Below are positions 12,241-23,656 of a stretch of 64,000 bases of DNA, one piece after another. The notes beneath the pieces are model-generated. The model ran no database searches, was not told where the DNA came from, and was given only the letters and a program-made list of their open reading frames with translations. The position numbers and the translations under genes are program-made. Position 1 is the first letter of the stretch, and each line of letters starts with the position of its first letter. The stretch comes from Megalopta genalis (Eukaryota > Arthropoda > Insecta > Hymenoptera > Halictidae): positions 3,150,501 through 3,214,500 of the forward strand of contig NC_135018.1 in the NCBI RefSeq assembly GCF_051020955.1, in the 5' to 3' direction.

Positions 12241-12420
12241 CTGAGCAGGAACAATTTAAAACAGTGTTAGGGTTAAAAGAAATTACGAATGTGCTGATGC
12301 ATTAATTTGAACTAATTCAAATCGTTAACGAAAGAAAAATACCAATGCTTGACTTCCATATTCTGCAATTGATGCAGACAATTTTTATCGTCGATTTTAT
12401 TACAACTGAAAAGTGTTATT

Positions 12421-15296
12421 GTTGAATATTTATACGTATTATATTTAAATAGATCACTATATTCAAGATATAGCAATGAACTTCGAAATATTTATTTGAT
12501 ATGAATAAAAATTAATACGAGTAAATTCACGCGAAGTACGAGCATGCACCTATTATGGCACGCTGTTTTCGTGCCATGTCCCCGTGTTCCATATCCAATT
12601 CAATTAGGTTCATTCGAAGTGAGCGTTTCAAAATAGGGACACTGAATACAGAATTGAAGTACGCGATATGGAACAGTATGTTCCTGTTGAATATTTATGC
12701 TACTTTATGAACTTTGAGATATTTATATATTTTATATGATTAAAAATTAATACTAGTACCTATTAGAGTAGATGTATCTATTATGGCACGCTGTTTTCGT
12801 GCCATGTCCCCGTGTTCCATATCCAATTCAATTAGGTTCATTCGAAGTGAGCGTTTCAAAATAGGGACACTCTGAATACAGAATTGAAGTACGCGATATG
12901 GAACAGTATGTTCCTGTTGAATATTTATGCTACTTTATGAACTTTGAGATATTTATATATTTTATATGATTAAAAATTAATACTAGTACCTATTAGAGTA
13001 GATGTATCTATTATGGCACGCTGTTTTCGTGCCATGTCCCCGTGTTCCATATCCAATTCAATTAGGTTCATTTGCAGTGACCGTTTCAAAATAGGGACAC
13101 TCTGAATACAGAATTGAAGTACGCGATATGGAACAGTATGTTCCTGTTGAATATTTATGCTACTTTATGAACTTTGAGATATTTATATATTTTATATGAT
13201 TAAAAATTAATACTAGTACCTATTAAAGTAGATGTACCTATTATGGCACGTTGTTTTCGTGCCATGTCCCCGTGTTCCATATCCAATTCAATTAGGTTCA
13301 TTTGCAGTGACCGTTTCAAAATAGAGACACTGAATACAGAATTGAAGTACCCGATATGGAACAGTATGTTCCTGTTGAATATTTATGCTACTGTTAAATA
13401 GATCGATGCTTCGAGATATCGCAGTGAACTTTGAGATATTTATTTTATATGATTAAAAATTAATACTAGTACCTATTATGGCACGCTGTTTTCGTGCCAT
13501 GTCCCCGTGTTCCATATCCAATTCAATTAGGTTCATTTGCAGTGACCGTTTCAAAATAGGGACACTGAATACAGAATTGAAGTATGCGATATGGAACAGT
13601 ATGTTCCTGTTGAATATTTATGCTACTGTTAAATAGATCGATGCTTCGAGATATCGCAGTGAACTTTGAGATATTTATTTTATATGATTAAAAATTAATA
13701 CTAGTACCTATTAGAGTAGATGTACCTATTATGGCACGCCGTTTTCGTGTCATGTCCCCGTGTTCCATATCCAATTCAATTAGGTTCATTTGCAGTGACC
13801 GTTTCAAAATAGGGACACTGAATACAGAATTGAAGTACCCGATATGGAACAGTATGTTCCTGTTGAATATTTATGCTACTTTATGAACTTTGAGATATTT
13901 ATATATTTTATATGATTAAAAATTAATACTAGTACCTATTAAAGTAGATGTACCTATTATGGCACGTTGTTTTCGTGCCATGTCCCCGTGTTCCATATCC
14001 AATTCAATTAGGTTCATTTGCAGTGACCGTTTCAAAATAGAGACACTGAATACAGAATTGAAGTACCCGATATGGAACAGTATGTTCCTGTTGAATATTT
14101 ATGCTACTGTTAAATAGATCGATGCTTCGAGATATCGCAGTGAACTTTGAGATATTTATTTTATATGATTAAAAATTAATACTAGTACCTATTATGGCAC
14201 GCTGTTTTCGTGCCATGTCCCCGTGTTCCATATCCAATTCAATTAGGTTCATTTGCAGTGACCGTTTCAAAATAGGGACACTGAATACAGAATTGAAGTA
14301 TGCGATATGGAACAGTATGTTCCTGTTGAATATTTATGCTACTGTTAAATAGATCGATGCTTCGAGATATCGCAGTGAACTTTGAGATATTTATTTTATA
14401 TGATTAAAAATTAATACTAGTACCTATTAGAGTAGATGTACCTATTATGGCACGCCGTTTTCGTGTCATGTCCCCGTGTTCCATATCCAATTCAATTAGG
14501 TTCATTTGCAGTGACCGTTTCAAAATAGGGACACTGAATACAGAATTGAAGTACCCGATATGGAACAGTATGTTCCTGTTGAATATTTATGCTACTTTAT
14601 GAACTTTGAGATATTTATATATTTTATATGATTAAAAATTAATACTAGTACCTATTAAAGTAGATGTACCTATTATGGCACGTTGTTTTCGTGCCATGTC
14701 CCCGTGTTCCATATCCAATTCAATTAGGTTCATTCGAAGTGACCGTTTCAAAATAGGGACACTGAATACAGAATTGAAGTACGCGATATGGAACAGTATG
14801 TTCCTGTTGAATATTTATGCTACTGTTAAATAGATCGATGCTTCGAGATATCGCAGTGAACTTTAAGATATTTATTTTATATGATTAAAAATTAATACTA
14901 GTACCTATTATGGCACGCTGTTTTCGTGCCATGTCCCCGTGTTCCATATCCAATTCAATTAGGTTCATTTGCAGTGACCGTTTCAAAATAGAGACACTGA
15001 ATACAGAATTGAAGTACGCGATATGGAACAGTATGTTCCTGTTGAATATTTATGCTACTGTTAAATAGATCGATGCTTCGAGATATCGCAGTGAACTTTG
15101 AGATATTTATTTTATATGATTAAAAATTAATACTAGTACCCCTATTAGAGTAGATGTACCTATTATGGCACGCTGTTTTCGTGCCACGTCCCCGTGTTCC
15201 ATATCCAATTCAATTAGGTTCATTCGAAGTGAGCGTTTCAAAATAGGGACACTGAATACAGAATTGAAGTACGCGATATGGAACAGTATGTTCCTG
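12421..15296. repeat. Tandem satellite of 228-255 bp with a 716-bp higher-order repeat
   Basis: The marker atggcacg begins at 12,555, 12,783, 13,013, 13,243, 13,478, 13,731, 13,959, 14,194, 14,447, 14,675, 14,910 and 15,165: twelve monomers, plus a diverged partial one from 12,421. From 13,243 the spacing cycles 235, 253, 228 bp, so a trimer of exactly 716 bp repeats, with trimer-specific variants (atagagacac, cacgccg, tacccgat) recurring in phase. Each monomer carries a small hairpin (GGCACG, 7 bp, CGTGCC) and a spaced inverted pair (GTTCCATATC with GATATGGAAC). No coding capacity. Confidence 0.95.
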
Positions 15297-16071
15297 CTTA
15301 GGAACACCGGTGAACGAAAAAAAAACAAAAATTATTTATTATTTGCTTGTCACTTAAATTCGAATAAAAACTAACATTTGATTCGCATAACTAATGTACG
15401 AAATATCCATTCTACAATGGACAACGAATGAAAGAGAAGCACGAAATTATTTATTGTTCGTCTTCCCCTAAAATTCGAATAAAAATTAACATTTTACTTG
15501 CAAATGAAAACTAATAAATAAATGACCCGTGAAATTATTTAAACGACTTTTCAATCGAATGGAAAAGTTAATAATATTCTTCGCAAATGAGATATTTAAT
15601 CTAATTTGTAATTCGTTGTTTATTAATTTCAAATAAAATTTTGCCGAATTCTGGCTAAAATCGATGGCCCGATGTCTCGAGGCTGAAAAAAAATCAGTGG
15701 TTCGATTTCCAAATAAAACCAGCGTCGGGCTTTGACATTGTCATTGGTCGGGAATTGTAGACAACACTGATTGGAACGTAGCATCCTACAATCGTAATCA
15801 AAATAACCTTTAGCCGAAGCGATGCTGTCTATGACGCATGACATTTGAGTCGACGGGGAATTCGCCTCGTGAAAATCGCTCAGGTCCGCTCGCCTATCGT
15901 CACCGTGAAAGTACTTGCGGATTGGAGCAATTAAACCCCCACCCCCTCACCGTTTAATCTGTTCTAGTCGATTCGAGTGTTCGAACTGATTGTGCAGCTC
16001 GAAATGGACTGCACAGGAAAGTATTGTTGAAATAACGTGACAGTTGAATATTTTCGAGAATTCTAGGTACC
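15297..16071. other. Intergenic DNA, no gene seen
   Basis: AT-rich. It contains two loosely similar blocks (attatttatt...aattcgaataaaaa near 15,330-15,372 and 15,446-15,490). No gene recognised. Confidence 0.5.
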
Positions 16072-16252
16072 GGGCTTCGCGCGCACGTTGGCTGAATCGC
16101 CTCGCGTCAGCTGATCTCGCCTCTCATTGGTCACTTCGTTTCGTCAATAACTCGTAAACGAAGCCGCGAATTGCATTTTCGCAGAGGAAGAAGTTTTTTC
16201 AAACGACCTCAGGAACCCCACATTTCCTGGAAATACCACAATTTTGGGACAC
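16072..16252. mobile_element. Half copy of the ACAGGGTGTCCC palindromic MITE
   Basis: Only the centre and right arm remain: gcctcgcgtcagctgatctcg, then tctcattggtcac, aataactcgtaaacgaag and the end ttttgggacacc. The arm is more diverged than the copy at 6.5 kb. Confidence 0.65.
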
Positions 16253-16849
16253 CAATTTCGCTGTAACCAAATTGTTGCCAGATAAAAAAGTTACAAGAAA
16301 TCTGAGTTTCTTATTTCGTTCGTCGATGCAGGCGAATTTTTAGGAAAACGTTCTTAGACATTTTCTAGTGAATTAGTTGATCTGGTATCTCAAAAATTCA
16401 AGTCATTTGCTCCAGTTCTGAAATAGTTATTGCCGTTTTAAATGGTGTTCGAGTACTTTTGTGAGTCATTGTACATCGGTGTCTAGATATTTTGTCAGAT
16501 CTGCGTTAGATTTTTACTGTTCTATTTTCCTTTATTTTTTCAGTGCGCCAAGGGTGGATATCGTTACGGAACTCGAATCATCCCTTAGAGTTGTGCTGCG
16601 CATATTTAGTTACATTTAGACCAGTAGAGAGGGCGGTTAATATTGCACTGTTAAATCTGATTTCCTCGTTTGTCTAAGACTTGGACTAGGTATTCTCGAA
16701 TCGATTTACATCGCAACTGCAGCAATGCAGGGTGAATTATGCATTCATTAAGGGATAAATTGAATTAGATCGTTGCCGTTTCTCTCTGTAGTTGTGTACA
16801 CGTGTTTATTGGCATGTTCGTGATCATTCGACTAGATATTTAGGTGCAC
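16253..16849. other. Intergenic DNA, no gene seen
   Basis: No recognisable gene or repeat end. Confidence 0.45.
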
Positions 16850-17501
16850 ATGTCGAGCAATATTTATCATAAAATGATGTCGACTATTACAAAAAATTGT
16901 TACTTGTTATTTAGCATTGTAAATGTCTCTCTAATTGACGCCCAGATTGTCCACATCTCCTCTTCCCAAATTGTCCATTTCTGTGCATAATCTGAGCGTC
17001 AGTTAGAGAGACATTACTCTGGAAAATAAATTATTTGAAAATAGAGTAATGTCTCCGTAATTGACGCTCGCATTGTCCACAAAGATGGACAATTTGGGAA
17101 GAGTATTATTTTACTTTACTTTTGTTAAGAGTGGAATTTGCAGCTCGTTTTTAGAGTTATTGACAGAAAACGAGTCGCAAGGCTCGAATAATCGCGTCTC
17201 TTCTTCCCAAATTGTCCATTTCTGTGCATAATCTGAGCGTCAGTTAGAGAGACATTACTCTGGAAAATAAATTATTTGAAAATAGAGTAATGTCTCCGTA
17301 ATTGACGCTCGCATTGTCCACAAAGATGGACAATTTGGGAAGAGTATTATTTTACTTTACCTTTGTTAAGAGTGGAATTTGCAGCTCGTTTTTAGAGTTA
17401 TTGACAGAAAACGAGTCGCAAGGCTCGAATAATCGCGTCTCTTCTTCCCAAACTGTCTGTTCTAATGCACAATTTCGGCGACAATTAGGGAGACATTACT
17501 G
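16850..17501. repeat. Cluster of pogo-like MITEs with a 241-bp tandem duplication
   Basis: A 70-bp lead (tgtcgagcaatatttatcat...) precedes a 95-bp internally deleted palindromic MITE at about 16,920-17,015. The same lead is found twice at 39.1-39.45 kb. Two almost identical 241-bp units follow (markers acattactct at 17,011 and 17,252), each with left arm, a spacer with tttactttacttttgttaag, and right arm. The last right arm ends in acattactg at 17,501. No coding capacity. Confidence 0.8.
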
Positions 17502-18205
17502 TAATCTCGAATACATCGACGAGCAAATAACATTATTTCAAATGATAAACCAAATAACAAATAAAATGAAAATATTATTTGAATAACTGTTCGAATAATA
17601 GAGATCTGCAGAACGCATTTTTTAAATTTTCCTTTCAGGCTCAGACAAAAGAGTTAAAAAATCACAGCCTTTTATTTTCTCTCGTCACTCTAAGTAATTT
17701 GCAAAATATCAAAAAAGCATACAGTAGACCGATCCCTCTGTCACGTTCAACAAATTCAAGTAGTTTAGCCAGTTCCAAAAAACATATCGCATCTTAAAAA
17801 GCGTCCGAATATTAATCAGACTCTCTGTATTCACGCGTTCTACAAAATTCGTTAACACGAAATTCGTACACCGAAGCCGGATCAGTTCGACAATCCAATC
17901 AATCGCAGTTCCTGGTAACGCTTTCGCAAGCCGCCGTACTCGGTAAATACGTCCGATAAACGGGCGCAATCGAAATGAACTTTGCAAAAAAGTTCGCGTT
18001 TCTTTTTCTCATGAAATTACACGATACAGTCCACCGAATATAAAAAAATACGCGGCGGCGATTGCTCGTCCGACCTGTTATCAAACCGGCCGGCATTCTT
18101 CGCTCGCTCGCTCTCGACCGCGGCTCTCCGTAATCGTAACGCTGCGCTCGCATCCTCCCTTATTATGCATCCTCCCCCTTGCATCCCTATTACATAGATC
18201 ACATA
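17502..18205. repeat. Intergenic DNA with a diverged dispersed repeat
   Basis: About 17,602-17,810 is similar to 61,693-61,905 in the same orientation. Shared landmarks in order include cattttttaaa, ggctcag, gttaaaaaa, aagtaatt/agcaaaat, aaattcaagtagttta and tatcgc. The family is unknown. The remainder (17,810-18,205) shows nothing recognisable. Confidence 0.5.
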
Positions 18206-18437
18206 ATGTAGAACAGGGGTGTCAAACTCGCGGTCCGCGGGCCGAGATGAACATTTTTCCGGCCCAGTCAATATATCCGGCGCAAAGTCAAAATAAAATA
18301 GAAATGTGAATTAGAAATTTTGAAAGTAGTCTCGGCCAATAAAATTTCTCCCGCAATAGGAAAGATATTGGGTTGGCAACTAAGTAATTGCCGATTCGTT
18401 CAATGAAATAAAACATTTTTTTTACTTGGAACGAAGT

Positions 18438-18812
18438 TTAATCTGTAATGTATTTTCCATTTTGTTCGATGACCTTTTGCCATCTCTCTGACAACTTGAA
18501 AATTCCACGCTCGTAGAAAGTCTGATCCTTTTCGGCCGAAAACTGAGTTAAGTGAGATTTTACAGCGTCATCATCGTTAAAAGTTTTACCACGAAGGGAG
18601 TTGTCCAGGGATCGAAATAAGTGGTAATCCGATGGCGCGAGATCAGGGCTATATGGTGGGTGTAACATCGATTCCCAACCAATATCCATGAATTTTTGCC
18701 GAGTGGACAAAGACGTGCGCGGCCTAGCATTGTCCTGCTGGAAAATGACACTTTTACGATTGACCAATTCTGATCGCTTTTCCTCGACCGCTGCATTCAA
18801 TTTGTCCAGTTG
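18438..18812 (-). pseudogene. Mariner transposase, C-terminal fragment
   Basis: This is the C-terminal part of a Tc1/mariner-superfamily DDE transposase, the enzyme that cuts and pastes the element at TA sites. Counting from the leucine (TTG) at 18,800, VIFQQDN places one catalytic Asp at residue 23, and HPPYSPDLAPSD places the last at residue 58. Exactly 34 residues lie between them, the D34D spacing that defines mariner. NARPR has Arg where mariner proteins usually have His. The frame runs upstream only to 18,812, where an in-frame TAG (18,813-18,815) precedes loss of the rest of the gene. The N-terminal DNA-binding domain and the first catalytic Asp are missing, so the protein cannot be functional. 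The C-terminus (NGKYITD) appears intact, and the TIR follows about 70 bp later. Confidence 0.93.
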
Positions 18813-18829
18813 CTAACATTCACGGATAA

Positions 18830-19036
18830 TAAAAAATAACATAATAATAATTATTATTATTATTATTATATATAATAATATAATAATAATAATATAATAA
18901 TATAATAATAATATATATAATAATAATTATTATTATTATATATATAATAATATAATAATATAATATAATAATATAATAATATTATTATTAATAATATTAT
19001 ATTATTATTATATATTATATTACATTATTATTATAT
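18830..19036. repeat. (AAT/ATT)n microsatellite within the mariner
   Basis: About 200 bp of A and T in mixed ATA, AAT and ATT units. It marks the deletion point of the mariner coding region. Confidence 0.9.
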
Positions 19037-19037
19037 A

Positions 19038-19407
19038 TTAACACTTTATCGACCGCTAGCCTATTTATCGGCTTTTCGATTGCCAATGTTTATCGATCGC
19101 TAGCCTATTAATCGGCTTTTCGATTGCCAATGCTTATCGACCGATAGCCTATTAATCGACTTTTAGCTATCGACGGTTTTCGCTTCTTTACTGTTTTGTT
19201 AGTAGCTGACCTCCTGTATGCTGACCTCCCCATATCCTTATGAATTATAATTATAATAATTATTATTATTTATTATTATTTTTAAAGGAATAAGCACAAC
19301 ACAATGAATAGCGAAAATTTAGCCGGTACTGGGAGCAAATGCGCGCGCGACTAAGCCAGTCCTTACTGAGTGGCAGCCTCAACCACGACCGGACGATAAA
19401 GTGTTAA
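19038..19407. mobile_element. piggyBac-like TTAA MITE, third level of nesting
   Basis: TTAACACTTTATCG at the left and its exact complement CGATAAAGTGTTAA at the right give a 10-bp TIR with TTAA duplications. A 44-bp unit is repeated three times just inside the left end (tatcga at 19,047, 19,091 and 19,135), each with an imperfect palindrome agcctattaatcggct (first one 19,058-19,073). No coding capacity. It lies in the microsatellite-filled centre of the mariner. Confidence 0.8.
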
Positions 19408-19719
19408 TAATATATATAATAATATCATATAATAATAATAATATAACATTTACGGATATCATAAAAATGGGAGTGAGAGACATCTATAACTGAGATCGGC
19501 AATTACTTAGTTGCCAACCCAATAGTATCAGAGAAGAGATGTCAAGTATCAGGACGTAAACAATAATTTAACTTTACATACGTTTATTAAAATGTACTAG
19601 TCAAGATAAAAATATTTGTGTCTATGAACATTGATTCTTTTTTTTTGCGGCCCACCTAAAGTTAAGCATCGTTCATTTGTCCCAAGTTAGCTTTCGAGTT
19701 TGACACCCCTGACGTAGAT

Positions 19720-20579
19720 GATCGCGCGAGGATCGGAGGATCCGCGTGCAGAAACACGAAACAGCCGTAGAGAGGAGCAGCAACCGATGACGTTCGCGGT
19801 CGGTGGGGATGGAAGGCACGGATCGCGACGGTAGGGGAAGGTGTCTACGGCAAAGAGGGAAGGTGACAGGCGGCCCGAGTGAAGGGGATGGGGTAGGGCG
19901 CCGGGGGGAAGGGGGAGGCAGAGTGCGTGCGCGCTCGAGTTGAACGCCGCTGTCAGTGTCAATTGGTTCGCCGCGGCGACTTGTGCTGTTGTCGACGCGT
20001 AAACCAAACGTTGCATCCGCAGAAGCATTTGTTTTTTTTTTTCGTTCCGTCGGTTGATCGCGCGCTCCGTCGCAGTCGGAAACGGCAAAAGTTTACATTA
20101 CGCCGTTCTACCGGTCTACCACCGATCCCTTTGTTGTGTGTTCGCGGACGAAGCCCTCCCGAAGGACAAGCCAGCGAGAGGCAGGCGGCTCGGCAACGGT
20201 GACTCGTGGAAATCGGAATTGGAATCGGCATCGATCAGACAAGAGAGCAAGCACCCTCGATTTCGCTCGTTCCCAGCCCAATCTATTTCGTTCCGTTCAC
20301 GTCTGCCCGTCACGGACGACGGGCAGCGAGACGTACCCGCGTCGTCGATCGGCTCCGAAGTTTCCCACCTTCCCCCCCCCTTTTATTGTTGTTGTTGTTG
20401 TTTGGTGGTCCCGCCGGAGAAACGCTCCGCGCCTATAGCCCCGAGAACAACCGTATTTGGTGAGGAACCGACGCGCAGTGTGGCATTCGACTCTGTTCGA
20501 GCGTGAGACTAAACGCGAGAAAACCGCGCTCGCGCGACCACGACGACAGCTCGCACGTATTCTCGGCGAATATATATAC

Positions 20580-20611
<32 letters not shown>

Positions 20612-20885
20612 CTATTCTCTGCTCGGTACGCCGCCGGTCGGAACACGTCACGTGTGGGTGCCGGACAACTGGCGTACGCGGCAGCGATCGATCGCGCATA
20701 AACACAACCGACGCGCACAGTGGACCAAGGAGAGAACGTTCTACAGAATCGGATATATATAGAGAGATATACGTACGTGTGAACCAACCGTGTTCCAGCA
20801 AGACGAGGCATCATCCTTCCATCGGCGGAAACGTGTTTTCTCATCGCGTCCCGACGACCCCCAAGGCGAGAGGCTCTTAACTGAT
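19720..20885 (+). promoter_or_regulatory. GC-rich promoter-like region and possible 5' untranslated exon
   Basis: A CpG-rich block with purine-rich GGGG stretches (19,795-19,925) and (TTG)n (about 20,387-20,403). It ends at a strong splice donor, ctgat|GTAAGTA, whose GT begins at 20,886. This is what the first non-coding exon of a plus-strand gene followed by a long intron looks like. A TA microsatellite (20,571-20,612) interrupts it. No start codon with a recognisable protein lies upstream of the donor. The start of transcription cannot be fixed from sequence. Confidence 0.35.
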
Positions 20886-21576
20886 GTAAGTAACCCGAAA
20901 GCAACCGACACCCCCGGCGTTGTTTGTTACCTCCTCCCCTTTCCCCACCGGTCTCTCCATATGGCAACTCGCGGAATCCGTTCACCCTCCATGTTGGGAC
21001 AGCATCGATCCTCGAGCCCTGGCGATCCGATTCAAAACGCGGGATTCCCGTTGCCGCGCGGAACATGCGGGCTCGCCTTTTCCCCGCGCCGGCGAATACT
21101 TCGCCGCGACGATTGCTGCGCACTTCCACCGCACCGGCGACGATTCTAGAAGACCGAGTCTCGCGCGCGTGGGAACGTTCGAGCCAGCCGGGGTTCCGGG
21201 TCGAAAACTTTTGCCGCGAAATGTCCCACGGATTCTTTTTATTCTTCGACGTAGGTTTATCACCGTGGCCCTGTTGGACGCGACCAGCGAGGCGCGTCGT
21301 CGCTACGTTACCGACAGCGTTACCAAAACAGCCGTACGTGACCGTAAACGCGGATATACGAACGGCCGCGCGCGCTCTTTCTAGAACGCGCATCGTCCGC
21401 GCAGGCGCGCGACCTTTCCTAAGTCCTTTTCTTCCTTTCGCCGCGACCGTACATAGCTCTTTTTTTTCCCGGCGCTTTTTTCCCCTGTTTATCCCCCCCA
21501 CCTGCTCGCCGTTCCAGGGGAAACGAGCGGCGGTGTGTGTGTGTGTGTGTGTGTGCTCTCGGCACACTCTCGGCAC
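20509..21576 (-). other. Long open frame (355 codons) of doubtful coding status
   Basis: This is the longest open frame in the window. It has HTHTHTHT at its start, from the (GT)n repeat at 21,533-21,556, and YIYICIYIYICIY near its end from the TA repeat. I recognise no domain or signal peptide. A 219-codon frame is open on the opposite strand (20,924-21,583), so the length is better explained by few stop codons in GC-rich DNA. It is listed because of its size, not as a supported gene. Confidence 0.12.
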
Positions 21577-21610
21577 TCGGTGAAATTCGACGACGGAGAA
21601 TTCTTGAATA

Positions 21611-22726
21611 CAGTAATGTCTCCCTTACTGACGCTCGGATTGTCCACTAAAGTGGATAATTTGGGAAATAGAGATACGATCGTTCGAGCCTTGCGGCTCG
21701 TTTTTATAATTGTGGACAATTTATGACTATAAAAATAAACCGTGAGACTCGAATAATCGTATCTCCTCTTCCCAAATTGTCCATTTTTGTGCGCAATCTA
21801 TCCGCGATACGTTCCAGCCGCCATATTTAATGCATATTTATACAGTGTGCTCGGAAAATCGTGGTACAACCGGCAATAGGGCGGTTCCACGTGCAAAACT
21901 AAATCGAGAAAAAGGAATAACATTTTCTTATTTAAGGCTCCGTTTTCGAGAAAAATTAGCTTGAAAGAGCAATACAGTAATGTCTCCCTTACTGACGCTC
22001 GGATTGTCCACTAAAGTGGATAATTTGGGAAATAGAGATACGATCGTTCGAGCCTTGCGGCTCGTTTTTATAATTGTGGACAATTTGTAACTATAAAAAT
22101 AAACCGCGAGGCTCGAATAATCGTATCTCCTCTTCCCAAATTGTCTATTTTCGTGCGCAATCTATCCGCGATACGTTTCAGCCGCCATATGTAATGCATA
22201 TTTATACAGTGTGTTCGGAAAATCGTGGTACAACCGGCAATAGGGTGATTCCACGTGCAAAACTAAGTCGAGAAAAGGGAGTAACATTTTCTTGTTTAAG
22301 GCTCCGTTTTCGAGAAAAATTAGCTTGAAAGAGCAATACAGTAATGTCTCCCTTACTGACGCTCAGATTGTCCACTAAAATGGATAATTTGGGAAAAGGA
22401 GATACGATCGTTCGAGCCTTGCGGCTCGTTTTTATATTTGTTGAACATTGATAACTATAAAAACGAGTCGCAAGACTTGAATAATCATATCTCCTCTTCC
22501 CAAATTGTCTACAGTAATGTCTCCCTTACCGACACTTGGATTGTCCACTAAAATGGATAATCTGGGAAAAGCAGATACGATTATTCGAGCCTTGCGGCTC
22601 GTTTTTATAATTGTGGACAATTTATAACTATAAAAATAAACCACAAGGCTCGAACAATCGTATCCCCTCTTCCCAAATTGCCCATTTTTGTGCGCAATCT
22701 GGACGTCAATTAGAGAGACATTATTG
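21611..22726. repeat. Tandem array of composite pogo-like MITE (array 2)
   Basis: MITE left ends begin at 21,611, 21,975, 22,339 and 22,512. The first two units are exactly 364 bp, MITE plus block B, as in array 1. The third lacks block B and is cut after cccaaattgtcta (173 bp). The fourth ends at a diverged right TIR, gagagacattattg, at 22,726. The third-to-fourth junction and the variant ccttaccgacacttgg are also found in array 3. Confidence 0.88.
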
Positions 22727-23654
22727 TATTACGGCGAGGCGGCGGGGACACGCGACGCGTAAATTTTGACGGTGTAAATTTTGAGAAATCTGACGTTCGA
22801 TTTGAACCATTCGAGGAATGATCTTCGGTTGGGCCATCGCCGAGGACCACATATTTTTTCTGTGTTTGTTTTCTTGGCCTGTCGATGGTAGTTGTTCGAA
22901 TGCTTTTTTTTTTAATTTAGTATAGGATATAAGTATTATAAGTTGAACGTTCGTACGCGAGGAATCACGAAATCAAACTTTTCCATAGTCCACGTAAACA
23001 GCTTTCGCCGGATGCACACATATATGCATCTGTAGCACTTGAACGGCCGATGCGGAACAAACAAAGTAATTCGCCGCTTTCGTCCGTCGACGAGTCATTG
23101 GATCGCGGTATTATACGAAATAATGTTTACTCAACCGCGCTGGACGTACCGAAGGAAACGACCACCAGCGCGTGCTAGGGGCACCGGATTAAGTTCGTAG
23201 GGGAATTGTCGAGCGCGACGACAAATCGGGAACGTAACTGCGTCGATTGCCAGCGTATAAATCCGAGAGATGTGACATTTGTTTCGAATACGGAACAAAC
23301 ACGGTTATATTTTTCCGCTAGTACGTTGGGACTGATGGGATCGCAGTATTTTAGGCGAATCAATTTGCTTTCTGTCCGGAGGAATTCGTCAGATTTTACT
23401 CGACGACTTGATTATTCGAACGCGGTATTTTAAATAGGGCTCGTTAATACAGGAAGATCGCGGTACAATAGACAAGAGGGTGATTCTACGTGAAAAATTA
23501 CGTCGAAGAAGAGGAATAACATTTTTTAATTTGAGGCTCCGTTTTCGAGAAAACCGAGTTGGAAGATGCGTCGAATTCGCGTGGCTTGTGACACGATGAG
23601 ACAGTAGAATTGGTGTTTCATGACCAGACGCGCCGCTTGATTCCTATTGTATAG
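22727..23654. other. Intergenic DNA with two repeat fragments
   Basis: At 22,760-22,807 lies an inverted copy of the 48-bp block inside the MITE at 9.8 kb. At about 23,445-23,560 is a diverged, free-standing relative of block B (gagggtgattctacgtg, ggctccgttttcgagaaaa). No gene recognised. Confidence 0.55.
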
Positions 23655-23656
23655 TA

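Larger units (their letters stand above)
18368..19522 (-). mobile_element. Degenerate mariner element inside the hAT MITE
   Basis: Both ends carry the mariner-type TIR TTGGGTTGGCAACTAAGTAA (28 bp matching between ends), flanked by TA on each side (18,366-18,367 and 19,523-19,524). The transposase remnant lies on the minus strand, so the 5' end is at the right. The middle has been replaced by ATT/AAT microsatellite (about 18,835-19,035) and a TTAA element (19,038-19,407), leaving only the 3' part of the gene. Confidence 0.93.
18214..19711. mobile_element. hAT-type MITE, split by a nested mariner
   Basis: It starts CAGGGGTGTCAAACTCG and ends with the exact complement, a 17-bp TIR typical of hAT elements. 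The flanks atgtagaa (18,206-18,213) and acgtagat (19,712-19,719) match at 6 of 8 positions, as expected for an old 8-bp target duplication. Without the nested mariner it would be about 340 bp, with no transposase. The sequence inside the left TIR (gcggtccgcgggcc) is GC-rich. Confidence 0.85.

Noticed and set aside
12421..15296. CRISPR-like array
   Set aside because: The units are contiguous 228-255-bp satellite monomers without unique spacers, and the genome is eukaryotic.
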